Source of the DNA: Symsagittifera roscoffensis
Taxonomy: Eukaryota > Xenacoelomorpha > Acoela > Convolutidae
Direction of reading: 5' to 3'
DNA length: 64,000 nucleotides
Assembly (NCBI RefSeq): GCF_963678635.1
Contig: NW_026971656.1
Span: 1 to 64,000, forward strand
Shown here: positions 1-9,542 of the stretch, piece by piece
Layout of the letters: every line of letters starts with the position of its first letter
Numbering within the stretch: position 1 is the first letter of the stretch
Notes under the pieces: generated by a model
The model's database searches: none
Told to the model about the DNA's origin: nothing
What the model saw: the letters and a program-made list of their open reading frames with translations, nothing else
Made by a program: the position numbers and the translations under genes

Positions 1-695
1 AAAAAAAGAACAACATTAGCTGCGCTAGCAACAACAACGAAATTGAGATCGGAAAACAACAACGAGTTACAGAGTAACAGAAGAACACTCCGAGTTGCAA
101 CTATTGTGCTGCTACAATAGTTGCAAGGCCGTTGCGAACAACGGTGAAGGGTGAGAGACGGCCTTCTGGATTAAGAGAAAATCAGGATTAGCGAGCTTGA
201 TTCAGTGGATTCAAGAATCCGGAAGGGTTTCGGGACTGAAACTTTTATCCTGTTGCATAAACTTTTAGCTTCCTGTCATGTCCTGACTTGAATTTAATTA
301 ATATCTGGATTCATTTTGATAGGGATGAGAAGCTAGGAGTTGGGGGAAAGGGTTGATCCATCTTCGATGGAGATGATGATTTTTATCTACTGAACAAAAA
401 CAATAGTAATATAATAAGCAGTAGTCCTGTTTTTAGGAGTGACCTCGTGGTCTGGGGATACTGAGACCCAGCCATGAGCTCACTATTTCTGCATGTAATC
501 TAGTTAATTTGAGTGTTTTGACCGAAGCCGAAAGCAGTAACGTTTTTGTCGACCCGATGTTAGAAAAGACCACCGAAAAGTACTGGCTTGGTAGAGACGG
601 TGAAAAGCATGCAAAGCTCTGTTTAGACGTTAGCCAGTCGTCTTAAGACTTAGTTTTGTTTTCCGTCGATATGTATCTTCCGGGCGAATGTTACA
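1..695 (+). repeat. 5' LTR of the giant element (3' half only)
   Basis: Direct repeat of about 23484-24179. Read side by side the copies show about nine single-base differences and one extra C in the 3' copy (around 23953). The shared sequence stops at ...AATGTTACA (695 and 24179), giving the expected CA end. The LTR contains the motif AATCCGGAAGGGT (about 216) that is amplified in the leader. Confidence 0.93.
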
Positions 696-707
696 TGTAT
701 GTTTTTA

Positions 708-725
708 TGGCGCTCCTGGGTGTTA
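708..725 (+). promoter_or_regulatory. Putative primer-binding site
   Basis: TGGCGCTCCTGGGTGT starts 13 nt after the 5' LTR end. TGG is the complement of the tRNA CCA tail, as expected of a primer-binding site. I cannot name the tRNA from the sequence alone, and the 13-nt gap is longer than usual. Confidence 0.5.
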
Positions 726-1253
726 TTCTTTTTTAACATCATGACCGGCAGAACCGTTAACGAGCACTCCGCGCCGAGCGGATGCTCACATTAACGCCCT
801 TAATAGGCCTAAACCGCCGGGGTGGAAGGGTAGTTCGGAACGCGGAAGCCTTCCGGATTACCGTGAATAGTTTTTTAACCTAGTTAAGACCGAAAATTCA
901 CGAACCAGGAAGGGTGGGGGGAATCGCGAACCCCTCATCCCCTGAGTGGTTTGTGACCAAAAACACTTAAAGATATAAGTAAAACCAAACAAAAAGCAGT
1001 ATAGTACCCAAGAAAAACAAAAAACATAAAAAATTGCCGAAAAAACCAAAAACAGTAAAAAAGTAAAAAATCAGTAGAAATCATCCCCCCAGACAAGATG
1101 TGATCCGATCCCCCCGTTTGTTGTTGATAGATATATTGTTGTTACAGGCATTTATATCAGTCAGGATTGTTACGATCAGTTTTGTAGCCCGTTTGTGAGG
1201 CTTGTACTGTAGGGTTAATTGAGCATTTAAGCACGTTAATGATAAATTGCGCT

Positions 1254-2890
1254 CAATCCGGAAGGGTCAGCTGATTTGCGCTCAATTCGGAAGGGTCTTG
1301 GGAGAAGACTGATCCGGCAAGCAGTACAAGGAGCAACAAGAAGAGGCTCAACGACGACAACAATCGACTGTTGGGTATCGTTAACAAGTTTTGTAGCCCT
1401 TTTGGTACAAAAAATAAGATAGTAATCTGTGGGGGGCTCGACAGTGCTGCACTGTAGTGACCCTTCACCGAACTGCGAATATCCGAGTTAAGCACCTTAA
1501 TTCGGATACTAAACAAACCCGGAGGGGTTTAGTATTACTAATATTTTTACTTATATAGCCTATATTAATAGTCTTATATCGTTTTTCAGTGAAAAACAAC
1601 GAAAACAGACCGGTTTTTAGGGTCAAAATAGCGATATTTTGATCCCCCCACAAGTCGCGATTTTTGAGATATCGATATTTTTTCAAACGGAAAAAAGCGC
1701 TAAGTTAGTGTGTTACATCGTAACTGCACTACATCAATAGATAGAACCGGTTAAGTTTCGTTCGGAAGTGGTTGGAACTGTTTTGGAACCAAAAACCGAA
1801 TTTTCGTGATTTTTGAGAAAACGAAACACTATAAATTTAAAAAAAATTTTGAAATTTTTGAGTTACAACAGTAAAAATAGTTGTTCGGACAACATCCACT
1901 AGTGAATCTACAAGTTTTAAAACCCGCTACCCGAAAGCCTTCCGGGTTGCAGAGAAATCGAACTTAACGTGTTTGATTTGGTGGATTCATCAATCCGGAG
2001 GGGTACAGGTAGCATAGTTTTTCGCAAAGTTTTTCAGCAAAAGCGTTTTAGATCGGGTCTTTTGCATTGAACTAGAAGAGTATAGGCCTTTTGAGCTCGG
2101 ATCAATAATTTTTAAGTCGAAAGGACCTGATTTGCGGAAAAAGTTAGGCGGAACCTATAAGAGAGAAAAATTTTTGAGTTTAGAAAAAAGACGTTTTGGT
2201 TAATAACTTTGGAACTACTGGGCATATCGAGTTGATCTTGGTACCAATAGATCAGAAATTAGCTGAGCTTACTGATAGGGACAAAAGTTTTTCGGAAAAG
2301 GAAGCGTGAAAATTTTTTGAGATTGTTTTTAGCAAATTCCTCAATTTGGAAGGGTACACCCTTCACGTTTTATAAATTTCTTCTAGAAAAGCCCTTATAC
2401 CCCTACTAAAAGTGATAGCGGTTGAATAAAGTAACTTTAGGCTGTTTTAGACGAAAAGGGAAGGCTAAAGGCACAGCAAAACCTTAATCGAGCCGAAGTT
2501 AGGCGAGCGATAAGACCCTTCACCGTCAGTGTGAATTGTCAAATAAGAGGCATAACTTCAATCCGGAAGGGTCTAGGAAAGTAGCACATAACCTTCCTAG
2601 TTAATTGAAAGAGCAAAATTGCATCGGAGAACGTATCCGGAGGGGTATAGGTTGAAAGAAGGTAAACTCCGAAAAGCTACTTTTACAAAACCGGAGGACT
2701 CCCAATCCGGAGGGGTCAAAGATTTTTCAAGTTAGGAGGGGTCCGAATCCGGAGGGGTCTTATAGTTGCTAATTCGGAGGGGTCCAAATCCGGAGGGGTC
2801 TTATATTAACCAACTCAGAGGGGTCCCAATCCGGAAGGGTCTAGATTTTGTTAGTCCGGAAGGGTCCTATTTGTGCCAATCCGGAGGTGT
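1254..2890 (+). repeat. Leader array of about 20 copies of AATCCGGAGGGGTC-type motif
   Basis: Motif AATCCGGA(A/G)GGGT(C/A/T) or a 1-3 base variant occurs near 1255, 1284, 1517, 1992, 2343, 2559, 2634, 2689, 2703, 2731, 2745, 2770, 2786, 2811, 2827, 2851 and 2877. It is densest at 2630-2890, where copies lie about 15-45 nt apart. Single copies in the LTR (near 216 and 23700) and inverted copies (near 849, 1937, 23324) also exist. Flanking bases vary while the core holds, which looks like a protein- or RNA-binding site array. Confidence 0.8.
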
Positions 2891-3673
2891 ATTTTTTTTA
2901 TTTAAGGACTTAGGTAGACGAAAGAAAGACTAAAAAGTGAGAGGTATTAGGTTATTAACACACAGGCTAGCTATCAGTGACTGCACTGGTAACTTGCCTT
3001 TCAATAAGAACCAGACTAATACAAAACAGGTCCGAACTCGGATATTCGCGACACTAAGTCTAAATTAAAAAGAGCGTGATTCATTGGTGTGGATTGAAAC
3101 ATAATACGTTTTTGGGAAAAGTGACTGCCCTGAGGATTTTAGTAGGTCTAGCTCGGGCAGTCCGAAGGCAGATAGGTAACACAGTACTCGGTGGGTGCAA
3201 TAGACGCCCACTTGAGAAAATTACTGCCTTCAAAGTTTTGTCTGTTTGGTGCAGCACCGAGCAGGGAAAGCTTTTTCTTTAAAAGACAGGTTCGACTATT
3301 GTACTGCGACCGACTAAGAGTACAAGACACATACGTTTTTTTTATATATACATTCATATTGTGTCAATATATATTTTTTTGTTTTTGATTTTAAATCAAC
3401 GTAAACTGTGCTTGATTGGGTAGTGAATACACTATCTTTTAAATTGACTGATAACATCATATTGTGCTAACTTCCAAATTTTTGGACCGATAATCGGTTA
3501 GTGTGAATGAATTTTATACAAACTGTACTCTAATAACATACAGGGATTCTTGGTCACTATTTAATAGAATCTTGTGGAATTTATTGTGTTGTGTCATTAT
3601 TATTGTTAATAAAACTATAAGGTCTCTAGCAATCGAGTTAAGTGTATAGGCATTAGAAAGTGACAAATAGAGA

Positions 3674-4393
3674 ATGAGTCTAGACAAGTCAAGGATACCA
3701 AAACGAGGTAATAGCTCTAGGAAATTCATACCTGAAAAGCAAAGAAAAACGATGACTGATCCTTTTGTGGATTGGATCAAGCGATCCCGGTCTGATAAAA
3801 AGGGGACGGTTTCAGGCAGAATGGTTGAAACGAGAAGTCAGAAGACCTCAGAAGAGCAAAGAGAACTGTTAGAAGTGGAGGTCAATACAGACCATACCAT
3901 GAATGACAACCAGGAAGTAAATGGACTGGAAGGGAGAGGCAGAAGGCTGGCGAGTGAATCTACCCCGGTAGAACGAGGCCATGATTTTGCCACTTCCACC
4001 GGGACATTGGATCGAGAAGAGATGTCGGAACTGTCCGACATCTCAACTGAAGTAGCGGCGACTAGAAGATCTCCGACAGACAACACTATGATGGCAGGCG
4101 GAACTGGGAAACAAACAACGTCATCATCGTTCTCAGAAAGAATGAAGAACACCTTCGGAAACATCTTTCCATTCAGCATGGGAGGAGGAGCAGGAAACGA
4201 CGGTGGGTCCCAGGAGGAAGAGGATGAAGAGGAGCAAGGGGACTTTGGATCTCAAGTTAGCCTCAATAGTTCGATCCAGGAGAGTGAGGCACACGTCGGA
4301 AGAGAGACTGGAACCAAGGACAAATTTGGTGTAGTGACAACGATAAGCAAAGAGGCGAACACACCGGGCCAGTCAAAAGACTTCGGCGATTAG
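3674..4393 (+). CDS. Acidic Ser/Glu-rich ORF at the gag position, giant element
   Basis: 239 residues from the first ATG after the leader. The N-terminus is basic (residues 1-50). The rest is Ser/Thr/Glu-rich and looks disordered, with a Gly stretch followed by an acidic run (SQEEEDEEEQGDFG, about residues 177-190). No recognised domain or membrane segment. The next ORF is open from 4335 in the +1 frame, so the two overlap by about 59 nt. They may be one Gag split by a one-base indel, or be joined by +1 frameshifting. It is most likely the N-terminal part of the Gag precursor, by position only. Confidence 0.6.
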   Translation: MSLDKSRIPKRGNSSRKFIPEKQRKTMTDPFVDWIKRSRSDKKGTVSGRMVETRSQKTSEEQRELLEVEVNTDHTMNDNQEVNGLEGRGRRLASESTPVERGHDFATSTGTLDREEMSELSDISTEVAATRRSPTDNTMMAGGTGKQTTSSSFSERMKNTFGNIFPFSMGGGAGNDGGSQEEEDEEEQGDFGSQVSLNSSIQESEAHVGRETGTKDKFGVVTTISKEANTPGQSKDFGD

Positions 4394-4451
4394 GACAAGT
4401 TCGGAGCCACAACCTGGAGAGAGTAGAACCAGAGGGCTCGGCAACGCGTTA

Positions 4452-4865
4452 ATGGATCCTGAAATAAATAATGAAAAGACGTTGAAGCAGAGAGTCAAGG
4501 CCCGGATCTCGACAAGCACGAAGTTACCTGGGACCGACAGGGTTACACCACCACTAGTGACGCTACTCGTGGAAAACGGGGCAGCACTAGAGGAAGCCTT
4601 AAACAACATAGTGGACAGTTCAGGAGAACAAAACGAGCAAATGTCAATAAGGATGAGTGAACTAGAAAGAGCAGTTCACATTGAAAGAGAAAGTCTGCGG
4701 GAAGAAATAAACCGCAACAGACAAGAAGTTGGCAGAAGCGAAAAACGCTTGAAAGAAAGAACGGACGAACATATGACGAGGAACTTGTCAAGAATGACAA
4801 GAGAGGCGGAACAGAGGGAGTTACGCTTAAGAGCCGACATGGAGAAATTAAGAATTCTGCAATAG
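4452..4865 (+). CDS. Coiled-coil Gag segment ending at an in-frame amber codon
   Basis: 137 residues from ATG 4452; the frame is open from 4335. Residues about 50-137 are a long charged helix (many E, R, K with heptad-like Leu/Met), a probable Gag oligomerisation coiled coil. It ends at TAG 4863-4865. The same frame stays open across that codon into the 4902 gag-pol ORF, so the stop interrupts one Gag. The context is CAA TAG CAG, close to known leaky-stop contexts, so either readthrough or a nonsense mutation is possible. No similarity to a named family was recognised. Confidence 0.6.
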   Translation: MDPEINNEKTLKQRVKARISTSTKLPGTDRVTPPLVTLLVENGAALEEALNNIVDSSGEQNEQMSIRMSELERAVHIERESLREEINRNRQEVGRSEKRLKERTDEHMTRNLSRMTREAEQRELRLRADMEKLRILQ

Positions 4866-4901
4866 CAGTCTCTTGGGACTCTTGACACAAAGATAGATGC
4901 G

Positions 4902-7900
4902 ATGATGGAGAGGCGAACTCAGGCTATCATGGATAGGTTGGACGGGCTACTAAGCAGCAAGAGTGGACCAAAAGAAGGAGAGCCGAACTCGGGAGGTCCC
5001 AGCAGGGAACCGAGGGTGAACTTCAATGAACATCAAAGGAGGAAGACGTATGGATCTACTAGAGGCAGGGGCAGTTCATCAGGCTATGCCACAAGGGGTA
5101 ATACAGCATGGGGCCCGAACAGTAGAGCAAGTTCAACGGGGAACAGACAAACCTCTAACGAACGACCAACGCAAAGCACACATGCGACTGGGAGAAGTGA
5201 TTCCGGCAACAGGGGGCATGCAAGCCCGAGGAGGAGTCATGTGGGCCAAGCGGGAAGCGCTCACGGTGATTCGGATTGCATGGATGCACCGCACACAGAG
5301 CCTTCGACGAGGTGTGAGGACACTCAAGCGGGACACTCAAGGGATGCTACGGCAATGGCCACAGCATTTGAACCCCTGAACAGGTCTTTGGAGACATTCC
5401 TGACGCGGTTATCTAGAACCAATGAACGCAGTGAGAAGTCCAGAAGAGTCTTTAAGAAGCCAAGATGCTACAAAGACGAATCTGATGGCTGTATTGATAC
5501 CTGGATAGAGGTAATGAAGCTGCATTTCGAGGAAGAGCTCACCAGCAACTTAGAAGGGACAGCCCTGAACTGTGTCATGGCCAAGAAGCAATATCAACGT
5601 GACACTGCTGAAAAAATCTTCGAAATCTTGTTAAACCGTTTCGGATCAGGGGTGCAGGGGCACCAGGCGATGATGCGCTTCGAGAAATGGAGGCAACGAG
5701 AAGATGAAACCATAGACAAGTTTCTCGATGATTTGGAAATGCTGAGAAGACGCAGCCAACCGGATGAGTCAAACAGAAGGATGAACCTGGCCGTAGCCTC
5801 AAAATTCATCGACGGTGTGAAAAATGATGAACTTCGTACGATGCTAGCAACGCATTACACACCACTATCAACTAATGCGCCAACACCGGAGGAGTTGAGG
5901 CTCAAATCAAAGGAGTATCTTTTGTTGAAACCTCCTTCGAGATCTGGATATTACAAGAACAATTATGGCAATTTTAACAACGGACCAGCAAACCAAGGGA
6001 ACAATTGGTACAAACCGAGGGATGATATGGACAGGAGACGCTCTTGTGCTAATTGCAGTTCAACAGACCATCATGTGTCAGCATGCCCAGCTTACAAACA
6101 AGGCATGAAAGCAATAGGCTTTAGCCTCGAGGACGAAGATGCGTCAGAGTTGGACCATGAGGATTTCATGAGAGGAGTAGTTGCGAAATTCGGCCCGAAA
6201 TGTTTCTTTTGCAACTTGGAAGGTCATTTTAAATCAGATTGTCCGCAATTCTGGGATGCAGTGGCAGACATCAAGCATCCAAGACATGAAGAAGCTTTGT
6301 CAGGAGTGAAAGCCAGCAAGGCTCGACTTTTGAGTGAAGCGGAGGCACGCAGAAAGGATAAACCTCAAGAGCTGGCGGCAAAGAAGATGCAAGCGGTAAC
6401 AGAGAAGGCACGTGAGCCGGAACCAGCAACTGCGGCTGACGACTTCAAGATTGATTATAAGGCAGCCGCAAGGGATGCTCTGAATAGAGTACAGCAGGAA
6501 TTGGTGACCAAAGAGATCGAACAAAAAGTGAAACTTGAACTGGAAAATGAAAAGCTTCAGGAGCAATTGAATACCTTCGAAGCAACGGAGTTCGAGGAGA
6601 CGAAAACACCAAGCAGTTTAGACATGAAACTTGAAGTGATCTCCGGTAAGAGGTTCGGCATGGTGCCGCAGGGAAATAAGATACAGTCGATAATCTCAGT
6701 GGCTGGACACCAGGTAATAAGAAATCTGAGTGAACCATCAGAGTTCACTTTAATGCATTTGGACACATATGCAGATTATCTGAGGCAGGTGGAGCCACGC
6801 ACCGAGTCGAGAGCTGTGCGAGCACTACTAACGACGGGTGGCCCTCGCATAAAGAAACTTCATGGACGCTACATGGAGGTCTATGGGCCGTATCAAATAA
6901 TGCTGAACGTGGATGGAATCAGTATCTACACCAGGACTTATATAACAACAGATGATGACCAAATGGGGCAGATCTATTTGGGTGAAGAGGAACTCAAAGT
7001 CCGCAGGATAGGCCATGACGCCATGATGGAACAAGACGCGGTACACATTGGATATGAAGCAGATGTGACAGCACATCTGCTCGACACCAACGGAACAAAA
7101 ATCGGAGTCACAGGGCTTCTGGACACAGGAGCGATAGTGAGTGTGATGCCGATAAAAACTTGGGAAAGAATGGGCTTCACGCGGGAAGATCTAATTCCAA
7201 CAAATCTCCGACTGGCCGCAGCCAATCGAGGGGCTATCTACGTAGCCGGAAGAACACCAATAACGGTCCTCCACATGGGAGGACGGGATCTTTGGATGAG
7301 CTTCCTGGTGGTAGAGAATCTGGACGACGCCGACCAATTCATCTTGGGCAGAGATTTTGTCAGGAATTTTGACGTTATGATTGACTTGAACAACGGTCTA
7401 ATACGGATTAGAAACCCGGACCGAAAGTATGTTAAGAGACCAATTAATAGGATAATAACAGACGAAAATAAGGTACCAGTTTTTTTGGATAGAAAAGTGA
7501 AATTACAACCAGGACAAGCTGTAGTAGCAATTTTTAGAATGAGAAATTTAAATTCGTTAAGTGATAGTAAACAGGTTTGCTTAGTACCGAATCCAAATAG
7601 TCAGAGTTCGGTGATTTTAGGCCGGAGCTTCTCGGTAACGCGAAACGGACTGTGTGTCAGTGTGTTGTTGAACACACTGGACACCACGGTTTCAATCCAG
7701 CGTGGAAAGAAGCTTGGCTACGCTTTGCCGATGAGGACTGACTATGAGGAGACACCAAACTTGAAGAAATATAGTGTGAAAGACTGTCCTTATCATGCCA
7801 ATAAAGATAAAATTTTAAAGAGGATTAATGAATTAAAATCTATTCATAAATTGTTTTCAATGAAATCCGAAACGGACGACGGCTTATCAAGCTGCTCGAA

Positions 7901-9542
7901 TTTTCCGGAACGCCCCTCGTCATATGAATTAGAATCTGACAAACCGGTTTTGCCAGAGATAGAACATTTAAAAGGGAAAATAGGCGAGGGAGATTTCGAA
8001 AAATTGCGGCACCTCCTAAATCGGAACGCTGATGTATTTTCAAAACATAAGGCGGACATCGGTTGCTGTAATTTCGTCGAACACGAAATCGAACTAGAAG
8101 AGGGCGCCGTTCCCCATAGGGAAGGCGCAAGGCTAATGACGCCACATAAATCGGAAGCGTGCCGAGTGGAAATAGAAATATTGCTTGAATACGACATGAT
8201 AGAACCCTCGAAATCGCCGTGGGCTTGCGGGGTAGTAATGGCGAAAAAGAAAGGGGGGCAGCTTAGATTTTGTTGCGACTTTCGTTACTTGAACGCGGTA
8301 ACGATTAAAGATGCGTACCCGATGCCGCGAATAGACGAGAGCCTATCTAAACTTGGTGATGCCAAGTTCTTCACCACATTGGACTTAGGTTCTGCCTTCT
8401 GGCAGGTCCCTCTGCGAAAGAAGGACAGAGAGAAAACCGGATTCGCGTGCGAATTGGGACTGTACCAGTGGAACGGGATGCCCTTCGGCTTGTGCAATGC
8501 AACGGCCACTTTTCAAAGACTGATGGCTCAGGCTTTGACGAGAGTGACCAAGAAGTACGGGAATCTCGTGATGTGTTACGTGGATGACGTGGTCATAGCG
8601 ACACCGACCCTGGAAGACCACATTGATAGGCTCGATGAGGTCTTTGGATGCATGAAAAGAACAGGATTAAAGTGCAAACCATCGAAATGTGAAATCCTTA
8701 GGGATTCGATAAAGTACCTAGGAAGAATGGTGGATAGGCATGGTGTGAGGCCGGACCCGGAAGCAGTGGAAGCAGTGTTGACATGGAAAGCTCCCAGAAC
8801 GGACACACAGCTCATGAGCTTCCTAGGGTTTGCCAATTACTACCGAGAATTCATTAAAGGATATGCGGACAAGGTGTATCCGATGCAGAAGCTGATGCGC
8901 AACAAAGGGAAGAAGTTCGAATGGAACGATGAGGCACAAGTTGCTTTCGAGAACATAAAGCGGGAACTGTGCGAAGCGCCAGTGCTGGGCATGCCTACAG
9001 AAAAGGGCATGTATGTTCTCGACACAGACGCCTCGGTGGTGGCCATCTCAGGAATCTTGCATCAAGAGCAAGAATGGAACGGAAGAACGGTTCTCCGTCC
9101 CATTGCATACGGCAGCAAGGTCTTGAGTGACATAGAGATGAAATATGGCGCACCGAAAGCAGAAATGTTTGCAGTAGTCACCTTCGTGGAAAAGTACCGT
9201 GCATACTTGGGGAGCGCTCCCTTCAAGTTACGCGTGGACAACAGAGCGTTATCCTGGTTGAAAACCTACTCGATGGATCAGATTTATATTGGTAGATGGA
9301 TAGTAAGATTGGATGGCTACCATATGATAATCGAACATAGGATGCGTGATAAACACCAGAATGCTGACAGCCTGAGCAAGAAAACTGAGTTCTATGAAAG
9401 ATTGGAGCAGAAACAGGCCAATCAGGCGGAAATAAAGGAGGGATTCTCGTTTCTGGACAAAGAAACTTATGAAGCGCTTCCCTTGACGAGATGTTTGATA
9501 AGTCTGGACATCCAATTCCAGGGCACCCTGAGTTACCTGTAG
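4902..9542 (+). CDS. gag-pol: Gag-Pol: nucleocapsid, protease, reverse transcriptase, RNase H
   Basis: 1546 residues. Residues 1-150 are Gly/Ser/Arg-rich. About 155-350 is a retrotransposon-gag-like helical domain. Two CCHC knuckles follow: C382-C385-H390-C395 and C434-C437-H442-C447. The aspartic protease has DTG at 741-743. RT spans about 1070-1300, with catalytic D1161 (TTLDLGSAF) and YVDD at 1226-1229. RNase H begins near D1374/D1376 (DTDAS) and includes RVDNRALSW near 1445. The domain order is Ty3/gypsy. The ORF loses the pol frame just after RNase H: its last residues do not continue the pattern, whereas the -1 frame (9491 ORF) does, consistent with a one-base deletion near 9493-9500. 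It acts in cytoplasmic particles to copy element RNA. Confidence 0.93.
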   Translation: MMERRTQAIMDRLDGLLSSKSGPKEGEPNSGGPSREPRVNFNEHQRRKTYGSTRGRGSSSGYATRGNTAWGPNSRASSTGNRQTSNERPTQSTHATGRSDSGNRGHASPRRSHVGQAGSAHGDSDCMDAPHTEPSTRCEDTQAGHSRDATAMATAFEPLNRSLETFLTRLSRTNERSEKSRRVFKKPRCYKDESDGCIDTWIEVMKLHFEEELTSNLEGTALNCVMAKKQYQRDTAEKIFEILLNRFGSGVQGHQAMMRFEKWRQREDETIDKFLDDLEMLRRRSQPDESNRRMNLAVASKFIDGVKNDELRTMLATHYTPLSTNAPTPEELRLKSKEYLLLKPPSRSGYYKNNYGNFNNGPANQGNNWYKPRDDMDRRRSCANCSSTDHHVSACPAYKQGMKAIGFSLEDEDASELDHEDFMRGVVAKFGPKCFFCNLEGHFKSDCPQFWDAVADIKHPRHEEALSGVKASKARLLSEAEARRKDKPQELAAKKMQAVTEKAREPEPATAADDFKIDYKAAARDALNRVQQELVTKEIEQKVKLELENEKLQEQLNTFEATEFEETKTPSSLDMKLEVISGKRFGMVPQGNKIQSIISVAGHQVIRNLSEPSEFTLMHLDTYADYLRQVEPRTESRAVRALLTTGGPRIKKLHGRYMEVYGPYQIMLNVDGISIYTRTYITTDDDQMGQIYLGEEELKVRRIGHDAMMEQDAVHIGYEADVTAHLLDTNGTKIGVTGLLDTGAIVSVMPIKTWERMGFTREDLIPTNLRLAAANRGAIYVAGRTPITVLHMGGRDLWMSFLVVENLDDADQFILGRDFVRNFDVMIDLNNGLIRIRNPDRKYVKRPINRIITDENKVPVFLDRKVKLQPGQAVVAIFRMRNLNSLSDSKQVCLVPNPNSQSSVILGRSFSVTRNGLCVSVLLNTLDTTVSIQRGKKLGYALPMRTDYEETPNLKKYSVKDCPYHANKDKILKRINELKSIHKLFSMKSETDDGLSSCSNFPERPSSYELESDKPVLPEIEHLKGKIGEGDFEKLRHLLNRNADVFSKHKADIGCCNFVEHEIELEEGAVPHREGARLMTPHKSEACRVEIEILLEYDMIEPSKSPWACGVVMAKKKGGQLRFCCDFRYLNAVTIKDAYPMPRIDESLSKLGDAKFFTTLDLGSAFWQVPLRKKDREKTGFACELGLYQWNGMPFGLCNATATFQRLMAQALTRVTKKYGNLVMCYVDDVVIATPTLEDHIDRLDEVFGCMKRTGLKCKPSKCEILRDSIKYLGRMVDRHGVRPDPEAVEAVLTWKAPRTDTQLMSFLGFANYYREFIKGYADKVYPMQKLMRNKGKKFEWNDEAQVAFENIKRELCEAPVLGMPTEKGMYVLDTDASVVAISGILHQEQEWNGRTVLRPIAYGSKVLSDIEMKYGAPKAEMFAVVTFVEKYRAYLGSAPFKLRVDNRALSWLKTYSMDQIYIGRWIVRLDGYHMIIEHRMRDKHQNADSLSKKTEFYERLEQKQANQAEIKEGFSFLDKETYEALPLTRCLISLDIQFQGTLSYL

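Larger units (their letters stand above)
696..3673 (+). other. Untranslated leader of the giant element
   Basis: About 3 kb between the LTR and the first plausible ATG (3674) with no convincing ORF on either strand. It is dominated by a short repeated motif (next entry). T-rich AG acceptors such as TTTTTCAG near 1588 and near 2030 could serve leader splicing. The length and repeat content resemble a regulatory or insulator leader more than decayed coding sequence. Confidence 0.75.

Noticed and set aside
3076..3388. Overlapping short ORFs on both strands in the leader
   Set aside because: Under 70 codons with no protein-like pattern.
3838..5802. Several minus-strand ORFs of 70-117 codons opposite gag
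   Set aside because: Shadows produced by the purine-rich plus strand.
9473..9542. Programmed -1 frameshift signal
   Set aside because: No X-XXY-YYZ heptamer in the overlap; a deletion is simpler.
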